Source: an uncultured Lachnospiraceae bacterium (GTDB taxonomy: Bacteria; Bacillota; Clostridia; Lachnospirales; Lachnospiraceae). Taken from it: a stretch of DNA of 63,131 nucleotides. Shown one piece after another: positions 6,588 to 15,340 of the stretch. A program made the translations under genes and the position numbers. The notes beneath the pieces were generated by a model. That model saw nothing but the letters and a program-made list of their open reading frames with translations. It ran no database searches and was not told where the DNA came from. The stretch is from the NCBI GenBank assembly GCA_900549995.1, contig URQQ01000024.1:1-63131 (forward strand), in the 5' to 3' direction. Within the stretch, counting starts at the first letter, position 1, and each line of letters starts with the position of its first letter.

Positions 6588-9152
6588 ATGGCATCGATAG
6601 ATCCAACAGGCGGAGTTACAACTGGCAATATGATGCCTGGACTTGTCTCAGGACTCGATACGGAAAGTATGGTAGAGAAGCTTCTGTCAGGGACTCAGGC
6701 GAAGATAGATAAACAGAATGCGGAAAAACAGAAAATTACCTGGAAACAGGAGATTTATAGAGACATTATTACAAAGCTGGATAATTTCCGGAATGAATAT
6801 TTTACATATACAGGCAATAACAACCTTTTAAGCAACGCTTTTTATAATACAATGACTTCAATCAGCAGTTCCAGTGCCGTGAAGGTTGTATCAAGCAGTA
6901 CGAGAGCGGCAAGCCAGGTGAAAATTGACAAAGTGACACAGCTGGCGACTGCGTATCAGGCGAAGTCTCAGACGGCTGTGACAAAAGAAATGGAAGCATC
7001 AGGCGATGCTGCCAGTTTTACGGACGGGGAAGAATATGCCATTGATGTGAATCTGGACGGGGTCAAGAAAACCGTGAAGTTTCAGGCAGGTGCAAATCTT
7101 CATGATACAGTCGCAAATTTAAATCAAAGCCTGAAGAATATCTGGGGGGATACACTGAAATTCGAAGAAAATTCAGGACAGATTAAAGTTAATGTAACCT
7201 CGGATCATTCCGTTGTACTGACTAAAAATACAAATGCGGCAAATGACGGGCTGAAAGGGCTTGGCTTTGAAGATGGCGCATCCAATAAAGTAAACTACAA
7301 TGCCCTGCTCAGTGAGGCGGCATTTAAAACCCCGCTGACGGGTGACAGTTTTGAATTCAGCATCAACGGTGTGAGTATCCAGGCGAAGATGAATGACACG
7401 GTTGGGGATGTGATTAACAGAATCAATAACAGCGATGCCGGAGTAAGAGTCAGTTACAGCGCAATCGAAGATAAATTTGTCATTACGTCCAAGCTTACCG
7501 GAGATATTGGGGACTCATCCAGCGGAGGAGGCATCAAAATTGAACAGACGAAGGGTAATCTTCTTTCGGCTTTGTTCGGCGTTGGCAACGGAAGCGGCGT
7601 GTCACACAGCACAAGCAGCTTAAGAGGAACGGATGTCCTTACTGGCGAGGAGGCGGATGAGGCGCTTCTGGACAGCATTATTGATGCTACTAATAACGGC
7701 GGTATTCAGGGTGTAAAATTCCATTTAAACGGCAGGGCTATGGAAGTTACAGTTCCTGTTCCGGGGGAGACAGATCCGCCGTATACAAGAGCAACTTATA
7801 TCGAAGCAATTAATAAGAAGCTGGAAGATGCAACCGGCGGAGCTAACATCGTGTTTACCTACGATGAAACGACAAAGACTACCTCGGTGAAGACGACAGA
7901 GGGCTACAATATAAGTTTTGATGAGGAGGACGCAGGGTATAACCTGAATGACGCGCTTGGACTTACTGTGGTGCAGGATCAGGGACTGAAACAGACTTCT
8001 GTGTTAAAGGATGCGGGGCTGTCCGGGACATTGACATTCGGACCTGCAGGAGCAGAACAGAATTTTGTGATTCAAACTTCTGATACAGAGACTGTACAGG
8101 AGATGGTTGACAGATTCAATAATCAGTTTGCGGCAGATCCGGGAGATCCGACGAAGCTTTCAGCCAAGATGGTATTCAATGAGGAAAATCAGACTCTGGA
8201 GATCACAGATGTGAGCGGAAATGCAGTACTTAGCGGTGGGGATGCGGATGGAACCGCAGCAATGGCATCTCTGTTCGGACAGGGAAGTATAGAGTTCAAT
8301 ACAACAGGTACAAGCCTGGTGGAACAAAGAGGACAAAACGCAAAGCTTACAGTCAATGGGATAGAGATTGAAAGGAACAGTAATTCCTTCGATCTTGAGG
8401 GTATAAATATCCAGTTAATGGGAGAGTCAGCCGACCCAATTACCTTGACGACAGAGCGTGATACTGATAAAATAGTAAATGGATTGAAAGATTTTGTCGA
8501 AGCTTATAATGGGCTTGTAGACGAATTGAACGGATATTTAACAGAAGATGCAAATTATCGTAAATACGCACCTCTGACGGACGCCCAGAAGAAAGAAATG
8601 TCTGAAAAAGAGATTGAAAAATGGGAGGAAAAGGCGAAAGAAGGATTGCTCCGCAATGATTCCACGATTGAGTCGATGCTTGGAAGTCTGCGTACAGTAA
8701 TGTATGAGAAAGTAGAAAGTGCAGGAATGGCGCTTTACGACATCGGGATTGAGACAAGCGCGGATTATAAGGCGAATGGCAAGCTTGAACTGGATGAAGA
8801 CAAGCTTCGCACAGCACTCTCCAACAATCTTGAAAGTGTACAGCTGCTTTTTACGGATAAGGAGAATGGAGTTGGCAATAAGATCAGTGAGATACTGAAA
8901 GAGAATGCCAATGTCAGCAGTGGATCGCCGGGTCTTCTTGTCAAATACGCAGGGACAAAAACGGCACTTAACATAGACAATTCACTGTCCAAACAGCTGA
9001 GTGAAATCAATGAGAGGCTTAAAACTCTGAATAAAAAGTATGAGACAGAGAGATCACGTTACTGGCAGCAGTTTTCACAGATGGAGCAGGCACTGTCACA
9101 GCTGAATTCTCAGAGTTCCTGGGTTACACAGCAGTTTTCGGGGTCTAATTAA
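6588..9152 (+). CDS. fliD: FliD, filament cap protein
   Basis: FliD caps the growing filament and folds flagellin into place. The N-terminal domain (TGNMMPGLVSGLDTESMVEK) and the C-terminal helix (LSEINERLKTLNKKYETERS) are classic FliD. At 854 residues it is much larger than the usual 450-500. The extra 350-400 residues lie in the middle, roughly residues 120-600, and contain repeated beta-rich segments (for example around 245-290 and 350-420) as expected for expanded surface-exposed D2/D3 domains. Such enlargement may serve adhesion or antigenic variation. The reading frame is intact. fliS follows after 8 bases. Confidence 0.93.
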   Translation: MASIDPTGGVTTGNMMPGLVSGLDTESMVEKLLSGTQAKIDKQNAEKQKITWKQEIYRDIITKLDNFRNEYFTYTGNNNLLSNAFYNTMTSISSSSAVKVVSSSTRAASQVKIDKVTQLATAYQAKSQTAVTKEMEASGDAASFTDGEEYAIDVNLDGVKKTVKFQAGANLHDTVANLNQSLKNIWGDTLKFEENSGQIKVNVTSDHSVVLTKNTNAANDGLKGLGFEDGASNKVNYNALLSEAAFKTPLTGDSFEFSINGVSIQAKMNDTVGDVINRINNSDAGVRVSYSAIEDKFVITSKLTGDIGDSSSGGGIKIEQTKGNLLSALFGVGNGSGVSHSTSSLRGTDVLTGEEADEALLDSIIDATNNGGIQGVKFHLNGRAMEVTVPVPGETDPPYTRATYIEAINKKLEDATGGANIVFTYDETTKTTSVKTTEGYNISFDEEDAGYNLNDALGLTVVQDQGLKQTSVLKDAGLSGTLTFGPAGAEQNFVIQTSDTETVQEMVDRFNNQFAADPGDPTKLSAKMVFNEENQTLEITDVSGNAVLSGGDADGTAAMASLFGQGSIEFNTTGTSLVEQRGQNAKLTVNGIEIERNSNSFDLEGINIQLMGESADPITLTTERDTDKIVNGLKDFVEAYNGLVDELNGYLTEDANYRKYAPLTDAQKKEMSEKEIEKWEEKAKEGLLRNDSTIESMLGSLRTVMYEKVESAGMALYDIGIETSADYKANGKLELDEDKLRTALSNNLESVQLLFTDKENGVGNKISEILKENANVSSGSPGLLVKYAGTKTALNIDNSLSKQLSEINERLKTLNKKYETERSRYWQQFSQMEQALSQLNSQSSWVTQQFSGSN

Positions 9153-9160
9153 GAGGTGAA

Positions 9161-9547
9161 ATGATGAAGAATCCATATGAAAAATATAAACAGCAGTCGG
9201 TAATGACTATGACAGGGGGAGAGATGGTGAATCTTCTCTTTGACACAGCTGTGAACCGGCTGAACAGAGGAATTATCTGTTTGAAGGAAAAGGATTACGA
9301 AGGAAGCAATACCGCATTCCAGAAGGCGCAGAATATTTTCACACATCTGTCCGTCACGCTGGATGACCAGTATGAGATTTCGGAGAGTCTGGCGTCTCTG
9401 TATGATTTCTTTAATTACAGTATCCGGCAGGCGAATATCAGAAAGGATGCAGGACCGGTCGAGGAGATACTTCCGATGATCGTGGAACTGCAGGAGACAT
9501 TTGCGCAGGCAGATAAAAATGTAAGGATACAGAGAAGCATCGGTTAA
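9161..9547 (+). CDS. fliS: FliS, flagellin export chaperone
   Basis: This 128-residue four-helix protein starts MKNPYEKYKQQSVMTMTGGE and carries the FliS-typical segment LLFDTAVNRLNRGI and then SLYDFFNYSIRQANIRKD. FliS wraps the flagellin C-terminus in the cytoplasm and delivers it to the export gate. GAGGTG lies before two adjacent ATGs (9161 and 9164). The fliD-fliS order is the standard one. Confidence 0.93.
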   Translation: MMKNPYEKYKQQSVMTMTGGEMVNLLFDTAVNRLNRGIICLKEKDYEGSNTAFQKAQNIFTHLSVTLDDQYEISESLASLYDFFNYSIRQANIRKDAGPVEEILPMIVELQETFAQADKNVRIQRSIG

Positions 9548-9568
9548 CAGTAAAAAAGGAGATACGAC

Positions 9569-9931
9569 ATGTCATTATTTGAGAGCAAATCTTATGCAAG
9601 TTTAAAAAACAGTCTGGACGCGGCCTGGCTTGAACAGAAGGTGCACAGCAATAATATTGCCAACAGTGAGACTCCGGGTTATAAAGCAAAAAGTGTAAGC
9701 TTTCACGAAGTGCTGACGAAGGCATCAAAAGACCAGCCAGCCGGCTGGGAGCAGAAAGCGGTTGTTCATACAGATGAGTCGACATCATCAAGGCCGGACG
9801 GCAATAATGTGAATGTGGACAGCGAAGAGCTTAAAATGTGGCAGTCGTATGCCAAATATACAGCAGTATCTCAGCGGATTTCCGGGAAGCTTGCGAATCT
9901 CCGTTATGTGATCAACAATACTGGGAAATAG
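9569..9931 (+). CDS. flgB: FlgB, proximal rod protein
   Basis: This 120-residue protein has the rod signature NNIANSETPGYKAKSVSF near the N-terminus and a C-terminal amphipathic helix. FlgB forms part of the proximal rod on the MS ring with FlgC, FlgF and FliE. AAAAAGGAG precedes the ATG. flgC follows after 13 bases, as is usual. Confidence 0.93.
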   Translation: MSLFESKSYASLKNSLDAAWLEQKVHSNNIANSETPGYKAKSVSFHEVLTKASKDQPAGWEQKAVVHTDESTSSRPDGNNVNVDSEELKMWQSYAKYTAVSQRISGKLANLRYVINNTGK

Positions 9932-9944
9932 GGGGTAGAGGGAG

Positions 9945-10382
9945 ATGGCATTTTTAAATTCATTGAATATTACTGGTTCTGCATTGACCGCAGAGCGGTT
10001 CAGAAGTGATATTATTCTTCAGAATATTGCCAATCAGAATACAACCCGCACAGAGGATGGCGGGCCGTACAGGAGAAAACAGGTGGTCCTCAGGGAACAG
10101 GAGATGAATTTTAAAGGACAGCTTTCCAATGCCATGAAGCGTACAGGAAAGAACGGCGGAGTGATCGCTGAGGAAGTGGTTGAAAGCCAGGAAGCCTTTA
10201 ATCCTGTCTATGATCCGCAGAATCCGGATGCTGATGAGAATGGATATGTTATGATGCCGAATGTAAACAGCGCTGAAGAGATGGTAGATCTGATGGCAGC
10301 AAGCAGGGCATATGAGGCCAATATCACGGCACTTAATATCACGAAATCAATGGCGATGAAAGCACTTGAAATCGGGAAATAG
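9945..10382 (+). CDS. flgC: FlgC, proximal rod protein
   Basis: This 145-residue protein carries QNIANQNTTRTEDGGPYRRK and the C-terminal rod helix VNSAEEMVDLMAASRAYEAN, both diagnostic of FlgC. It is complete and ends cleanly. In related genomes fliE, fliF, fliG and the export ATPase genes follow; here motB begins 26 bases later instead. That makes this junction the likely point of a deletion or rearrangement. Confidence 0.93.
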   Translation: MAFLNSLNITGSALTAERFRSDIILQNIANQNTTRTEDGGPYRRKQVVLREQEMNFKGQLSNAMKRTGKNGGVIAEEVVESQEAFNPVYDPQNPDADENGYVMMPNVNSAEEMVDLMAASRAYEANITALNITKSMAMKALEIGK

Positions 10383-10408
10383 ATTGTAAAGAAGAGGCGG
10401 TGTTCCCG

Positions 10409-11194
10409 GTGAAGAAAAAAGAGAGGAAAAGCGGAGACGGTCAGGCATGGCTGAATACATATGCAGATATGATTACATTAGTGCTGACCTTCTTCGTTTT
10501 GTTGTATAGCATTTCAAATGTAAACATTACGAAGCTTGAGCAGATATCGCAGGCCATGCAGAAGAAGCTTGGAATCGAGAGTGATCTGGAACTTGAGGAA
10601 GTTTCCAAAGATATAAAGTTTCCTGAAATCAATGAGGAGCAGAGCAACACACCGTCTGCACAGGCGCTGAGCGAGATAAAGACAGATCTGGAAGGTTATA
10701 TGCAGTCCAATAATATCGAGGCTACAGTAACTCAGAAGGATGAGGTTCTCTATATCCGTTTTAAAAATGAAATTCTTTTCGGCCCGGACAGCCCGACACT
10801 TTTGGACAGTGGTATAGGAATGGTGGATTACATGGGTGATGTGCTGAAAGTGAAAGAGTCAGAGATCACGGCCATCTATATTAACGGGCACACGGCAGAT
10901 GCTCCCAATTCTGCGTGGAATGACAGGATACTGTCTTCTGACAGGGCGAACAATGTGGCAATATATCTGGAAGAGCAGAAGGGAATCGACCCTAAGAAAC
11001 TGATTTCCAGAGGGTACGGGAAAAATTATCCGATTGCAGATAACAGTACAAAGGAAGGCCGGGAACAAAACCGGCGTGTAGATATTATTATAATTGGAAA
11101 AGATGCTGACTGGAAGTCGATCGAAGGAGACGGGAGCGGAAGTGCGGAGATTTTTTATCCGTCTGATCCGGTTTCAGTGCCGGATGCGCAGTAA
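10409..11194 (+). CDS. motB: MotB, stator protein
   Basis: This 261-residue protein has a short basic tail, one transmembrane segment with the proton-channel motif WLNTYADMITLVLTFFVLLY (Asp20 being the proton-binding residue), and a C-terminal OmpA-like peptidoglycan-binding domain (GHTADAPN, SSDRANNV, GYGKNYP, NRRVDI). It anchors the torque-generating stator to the wall. GTG 10409 has AGAGG 11 bases upstream; GTG 10400 would be too close. The partner motA, normally directly upstream, is missing here, so MotA must come from elsewhere if the motor works. Confidence 0.9.
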   Translation: MKKKERKSGDGQAWLNTYADMITLVLTFFVLLYSISNVNITKLEQISQAMQKKLGIESDLELEEVSKDIKFPEINEEQSNTPSAQALSEIKTDLEGYMQSNNIEATVTQKDEVLYIRFKNEILFGPDSPTLLDSGIGMVDYMGDVLKVKESEITAIYINGHTADAPNSAWNDRILSSDRANNVAIYLEEQKGIDPKKLISRGYGKNYPIADNSTKEGREQNRRVDIIIIGKDADWKSIEGDGSGSAEIFYPSDPVSVPDAQ

Positions 11195-11222
11195 GAGCAC
11201 ATCTTAGGGGAGGAACAACAAA

Positions 11223-12113
11223 GTGATAAAGACATATGATTTTAAATCACCCAAAAAGTTTACAAAAGAGCGTATGAGTACTCTGGAGAATCTGTATGAG
11301 AGTTTCTCACGTTCTCTTGCAACTTATCTGACGGGACTTCTTCAGGTTTACTGTGAAATCAGCGTGTCCAGCATCGAAGAACGGAGATATCAGGAATACA
11401 GCAATGCAGCCGGCGATATGGAATTGTTCGGATTGATCAATCTTGTGCCTGAGAATAAAGAATATAATGAATCACCGATGGTATTCGAGATGGAACCGTC
11501 GCTGTGCTTTTTTATGATCGAGAGGCTTCTTGGAGGGCCGGGGACAGAATATAAAATAGACAGGGAATTTACAGATATTGAGAAGGCTATCTTAAAATAT
11601 CTGCTTGTGAAAATCACAGGTTATATCCGGGATGCATGGAATGGCTATATGGATATCGAGGCAGAGTTTACCGGAATGGAGACGAATGCACATCTCATAC
11701 AGATGAGTGCGCCGGAAGATGTCATTATCATCGTGGAGATGGATGTAAAAGTCACGGAACTACAGACGAAATTCCACCTGGCTATGCCGGCATCCAATAT
11801 AGAGGAACTGACGTCGAAGTTCGGTTATAAATTTGCTCTGAACTCCAGGAGGAAAGATGAGGATAAGGGGCATGAGAGGCGGAAGATACTGGAACAGAAT
11901 GTATTGGAATCTGAGATTGAACTGAGAGCGATTCTTCACCGGTTTGAACTTGATACACAGGAAGTGCTGAAACTTCAGACGGGGGATGTGATACCGCTGA
12001 ATAAAAGCATCGACAGTGATATTGAGATTCTTGTAGAAGGCGTTCCGGGTTTCCGTGCAAAGCCGGGGCATACGAAACTGCGTAAAGCAGTACAGATAGA
12101 GAAGATATTATAA
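11223..12113 (+). CDS. fliM: FliM, motor switch protein lacking the CheY-docking peptide
   Basis: This 296-residue protein matches FliM from YDFKSPKKFTKERMSTLENL through the CheC-like middle domain to the SpoA-type C-terminal domain (EIELRAILHRF, GDVIPLNKSID). FliM forms most of the C ring. Normal FliM begins with a conserved LSQxEIDALL peptide that binds phospho-CheY; here it is absent. GTG 11223 has a perfect GGGGAGG nine bases upstream, and an in-frame TAG at 11205-11207 rules out a longer N-terminus. Basal rotor function is likely kept, CheY response through FliM is not. fliL, usually between motB and fliM, is also missing. Confidence 0.92.
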   Translation: MIKTYDFKSPKKFTKERMSTLENLYESFSRSLATYLTGLLQVYCEISVSSIEERRYQEYSNAAGDMELFGLINLVPENKEYNESPMVFEMEPSLCFFMIERLLGGPGTEYKIDREFTDIEKAILKYLLVKITGYIRDAWNGYMDIEAEFTGMETNAHLIQMSAPEDVIIIVEMDVKVTELQTKFHLAMPASNIEELTSKFGYKFALNSRRKDEDKGHERRKILEQNVLESEIELRAILHRFELDTQEVLKLQTGDVIPLNKSIDSDIEILVEGVPGFRAKPGHTKLRKAVQIEKIL

Positions 12114-12133
12114 CCGGGGGTAGGAAAAAACGG

Positions 12134-13081
12134 ATGAAGAAATTAGATTATGAATCTATGAAAGAATTATTCAAACTGTCAATGCTTCCGGCCAGCAGTA
12201 CGTTGTCGATGATACTTGGCAGGAAAGTTTTAATGACAGACCCGTGGGTACAGAGTATGGCTTCAGAGCGTGCGGTGGAAGTGATTCCCAGTCCGTCCGT
12301 TGCATTTGCCACACAGTTTGTAAAGGGCAGTGAACAGGGACGTCTGCTTTTTATTATTCCGGAAGATGCGGCCAGAACTTTGGCAGGGATTGTGATGGGG
12401 ATTGATGGTATGATACAGCCTCTGGATGAAATTATGCTGGGAACACTCAAAGAGGTAATTTCGCAGAGCCTGGAATCAGCCAAAGAAGCGGCAGAGCAGT
12501 TTTTAGGCAGTGAGATTTCCCAGGATTTGCTGGGGCTTCGGCGTCTTGAGCACAGAAACCAGATCAGGGAATGGAGCCGTCAGATTGGAGTAGAGGATGT
12601 TCTGCTTGTGCGTTGGGAATTATCGGTGCAGGACAGTCTGGAATTTTGTATCTATGCAGTGATGCCAGAAGAGATATTAACTATCGCCGGAATCCACAGG
12701 GAGAAAAAAAGTGCTGATGACGAGCCGGAACATTATGATGTTCTGGAAGAAGTGAAGGAAAAACGAAGTATTGCGGTGAGTGAAGTCCAGTTCCCAGAGT
12801 TTAAAGTCAGGGAAAATGAAGCTGTGGCGGAAGCGATCAGTGACGAAAGAACGGTTCTGAAAGAGATTCCGCTTGGGGTGACTGTTGAGATTGGAAGTGT
12901 CGTGTGTACGGTACAGGAGATATTGAATCTGGAGGAGGAACAGGTACTGATGCTGGATAAGCAGGCAGGTTCTCCGGCAGATATTGTGGTAAACGGACAG
13001 CTTACGGCGAAAGGAGATGTTCTGGTAGTCGGGGATCAGTTTGCCACGAGGATCACAGAGATTGTGAACCAGAAAGGTTAG
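12134..13081 (+). CDS. fliY: FliY/FliN-type switch protein with degenerate CheC domain
   Basis: This 315-residue protein has an N-terminal CheC/FliY-like domain (residues 1-200) and a C-terminal SpoA/FliN domain (residues 235-315: EIPLGVTVEIGS, GSPADIVVNGQLTAKGDVLV). B. subtilis FliY starts with a CheY-binding EIDALL peptide and dephosphorylates CheY using two Glu-Asn pairs. Here the peptide is absent. Aligning the motifs by eye, the Glu residues remain (in MKEL and LKEV) but the Asn is Lys in the first half-site and Ser in the second. It is probably structural only. cheY, often next, is missing; fliO starts two bases later. Confidence 0.88.
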   Translation: MKKLDYESMKELFKLSMLPASSTLSMILGRKVLMTDPWVQSMASERAVEVIPSPSVAFATQFVKGSEQGRLLFIIPEDAARTLAGIVMGIDGMIQPLDEIMLGTLKEVISQSLESAKEAAEQFLGSEISQDLLGLRRLEHRNQIREWSRQIGVEDVLLVRWELSVQDSLEFCIYAVMPEEILTIAGIHREKKSADDEPEHYDVLEEVKEKRSIAVSEVQFPEFKVRENEAVAEAISDERTVLKEIPLGVTVEIGSVVCTVQEILNLEEEQVLMLDKQAGSPADIVVNGQLTAKGDVLVVGDQFATRITEIVNQKG

Positions 13082-13083
13082 TT

Positions 13084-13443
13084 ATGATATTAGTAAAGCT
13101 GTTGTTATATTTTGTAGTACTGGTAGGAATTTTATGTCTTGCATATTATACAACAAAATTGATTGGAAAAACTGCAGGTGTAAGACAGGAATCAGCGAAT
13201 ATACGTGTTTTGGAAAAGGTAGCGGTTGGGAAAGAAAGTTTTCTTCTGATTGTGAAGGTTCAGGAGCGGATCTTTTTATATGGGCTGACCCCGGGAGGGA
13301 TCAGCAAGCTTTCAGAACTTTCTGAGTATGATGAAAGTGTACTGCCGGAGACAGAGGATTTCGGGTCGGTGCTTACGAAACAGATGAAGACAAATCTGAG
13401 TCAGCTCAAGAGCCGTTACAGGGACAGAGGGGATAAATCATGA
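13084..13443 (+). CDS. fliO: FliO, flagellar export assembly protein
   Basis: This 119-residue protein has one N-terminal membrane segment (about residues 4-24) and a short cytoplasmic FliO domain (RVLEKVAVGKESFLLIVKVQ, FLYGLTPGGISKL). FliO helps assemble the FliP ring of the export gate. It starts two bases after fliY, and its last codons overlap the fliP start (ATGA). Confidence 0.88.
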   Translation: MILVKLLLYFVVLVGILCLAYYTTKLIGKTAGVRQESANIRVLEKVAVGKESFLLIVKVQERIFLYGLTPGGISKLSELSEYDESVLPETEDFGSVLTKQMKTNLSQLKSRYRDRGDKS

Positions 13444-14249
13444 GAGGGAAAGAGTATACACGGAAAGATTTGATCAAATATGGACTTGCTTTTCTGGGTT
13501 CCTTGTTATTGATTGTGGTCTTTTTTGTGGTGGCAGGAAAGCAGGTATCGGCAGCAGATGTCAATATCTCACTTGGAAATGGTACGAATAATGGTGACGG
13601 AATAGAAACGTTAGATATTCTATTCCTTTTTCTATTTCTGGCAGTTGTGCCATCTTTGCTGGTCATGATGACAAGCTTCACCAGAATTATTGTGGTGCTC
13701 TCTTTTCTGAGAAATGCACTCGGTACTCAGCAGTCGCCGCCGAATCAGATACTGATTGGCCTGGCTCTGATACTGACGGTGTTTATTATGACTCCGGTAT
13801 TTAATGAAGTAAACGAGGACGCATATAAACCATATCAGGCCGGGGAAATCACACGTGAAGAAGCAATGGACAGGGCGGGGGTTCCGCTGAAAAAATTTAT
13901 GCTGAAACAGACAGAAAAGAAGAGTCTGGATCTGTTCATGTCCATATCTGATACGAAACTGCCGGAGGAATCCAAAGACGCAAAGGGGATTGACAAATAT
14001 ATGCCTCTGAGTCTGACGGTGATTGTTCCTTCTTTTGCGCTCAGTGAATTGAATAAGGCATTTACGATGGGATTTTTAATATTTATTCCATTTTTGATTA
14101 TAGACCTGGTTGTGTCGAGCACATTGATGTCAATGGGTATGGTAATGCTCCCGCCGACAATGATTGCCCTTCCGTTTAAAATTATGATGTTCGTACTGGT
14201 AGGCGGCTGGGATCTGGTGATAAAGACATTGGTACAGGGATTTAAATAG
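13440..14249 (+). CDS. fliP: FliP, export gate protein
   Basis: This 269-residue protein has a cleavable-type N-terminus (about residues 14-35) and the FliP core: LFLAVVPSLLVMMTSFTRI, VVLSFLRNALGTQQSPPNQI and the C-terminal DLVVSSTLMSMGMVMLPPTM. Five FliP copies form the core of the flagellar type III secretion gate. The length is normal for the family. It overlaps fliO by 4 bases and is followed 9 bases later by fliQ. Confidence 0.96.
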   Translation: MRGKEYTRKDLIKYGLAFLGSLLLIVVFFVVAGKQVSAADVNISLGNGTNNGDGIETLDILFLFLFLAVVPSLLVMMTSFTRIIVVLSFLRNALGTQQSPPNQILIGLALILTVFIMTPVFNEVNEDAYKPYQAGEITREEAMDRAGVPLKKFMLKQTEKKSLDLFMSISDTKLPEESKDAKGIDKYMPLSLTVIVPSFALSELNKAFTMGFLIFIPFLIIDLVVSSTLMSMGMVMLPPTMIALPFKIMMFVLVGGWDLVIKTLVQGFK

Positions 14250-14258
14250 GAGGCAGTT

Positions 14259-14522
14259 ATGAGTACAGGAGAGGTAATTGGAGTATTAAAGGATGCGTTG
14301 CTTGTAACGTTTGAACTGGCGGGACCGCTGCTGATTGTAAGTATTGTGGTGGGACTGATTATTGCGATTTTTCAGGCGGCAACCCAGATTCATGAACAGA
14401 CCCTTACCTTTGTGCCGAAACTTGTTGTAATTGCAATCGTACTTCTGGTCCTTGGTTCATGGATGTTCAATGTGATGAATGAATTTGTACATAAACTGTT
14501 TGCCATCATGGTCAATCTGTAG
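14259..14522 (+). CDS. fliQ: FliQ, export gate protein
   Basis: This 87-residue protein has two transmembrane helices and the family motifs GPLLIVSIVVGLIIAIFQAA and THEQTLTFVPK-like (here IHEQTLTFVPKL). FliQ packs around the FliP/FliR core of the export gate. AGGAGG lies ahead of the ATG. Confidence 0.95.
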   Translation: MSTGEVIGVLKDALLVTFELAGPLLIVSIVVGLIIAIFQAATQIHEQTLTFVPKLVVIAIVLLVLGSWMFNVMNEFVHKLFAIMVNL

Positions 14523-14543
14523 AATGTCTGCGGGAGGACAAAG

Positions 14544-15314
14544 ATGGAAGAATTATTGAGTTATTTCAATGTGTTTCTGCTGGTATTTGCCAGGATCGGA
14601 GGAATGATTTTTGCAAATCCGATATTCTCCAGACGAAATGTTCCGATGAGAGTCCGGGCAGGTCTGGTACTTGCGATCAGCCTTCTGATTGCGCCGGGAC
14701 TCGGAGGAGAGGCAGTAAATGCATACAATGGCATCGAGATGGGAATGGCGCTTTTTAAAGAAGTTGCCGTAGGGGTCAGCTTTGGTCTTGTGTTTCAGAT
14801 TTTTTATTATATGATTTTCGTCGCAGGAGACCTGATGGACACTGTATTTGGACTTGCGATGTCGAAAGTATTTGATCCGGTGAATGGGCTGCAGGTTTCA
14901 CTGATGGGGCAGATTCTGCAGATTACGTTTGTTCTATACTTTTTTGCCACAGGAAGCCATCTGGTAATGATAAAAGCGTTCGCGTACTCTTTTCAGGTGA
15001 TTCCGGTGGGAGTCCAGACACTTCAGATGCAGGCTGTGGCAGAATTTCTGCTGACACTTTTTAATTCCGCATTTTTACTGGTTCTGAAACTGTGTATGCC
15101 GTTTGTGGCGGCAGAATTTCTGGTTGAGGCCGCGATGGGAATTCTGATGAAACTGATACCGCAGATCCATGTATTTGTGATTAATATGCAGTGCAAGATT
15201 TTGGCGGGGCTTCTGCTGATGCTGCTTTTTGCCCAGCCATTAGGGAATTTTATAGATAATTACATCACGGTGCTGATGGACAATATTCAGAAACTAATGA
15301 TGGTAATGGCCTGA
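14544..15314 (+). CDS. fliR: FliR, export gate protein
   Basis: This 256-residue polytopic protein has the FliR N-terminus (FLLVFARIGGMIFANPIFS, then VPMRVRAGLVLAISL) and six or so membrane segments. One FliR completes the FliP5-FliQ4-FliR1 gate. It ends 26 bases before flhB, the usual partner. Length and order are normal. Confidence 0.95.
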   Translation: MEELLSYFNVFLLVFARIGGMIFANPIFSRRNVPMRVRAGLVLAISLLIAPGLGGEAVNAYNGIEMGMALFKEVAVGVSFGLVFQIFYYMIFVAGDLMDTVFGLAMSKVFDPVNGLQVSLMGQILQITFVLYFFATGSHLVMIKAFAYSFQVIPVGVQTLQMQAVAEFLLTLFNSAFLLVLKLCMPFVAAEFLVEAAMGILMKLIPQIHVFVINMQCKILAGLLLMLLFAQPLGNFIDNYITVLMDNIQKLMMVMA

Positions 15315-15340
15315 GATGTACATAAAGGGGTGAGGAACAG

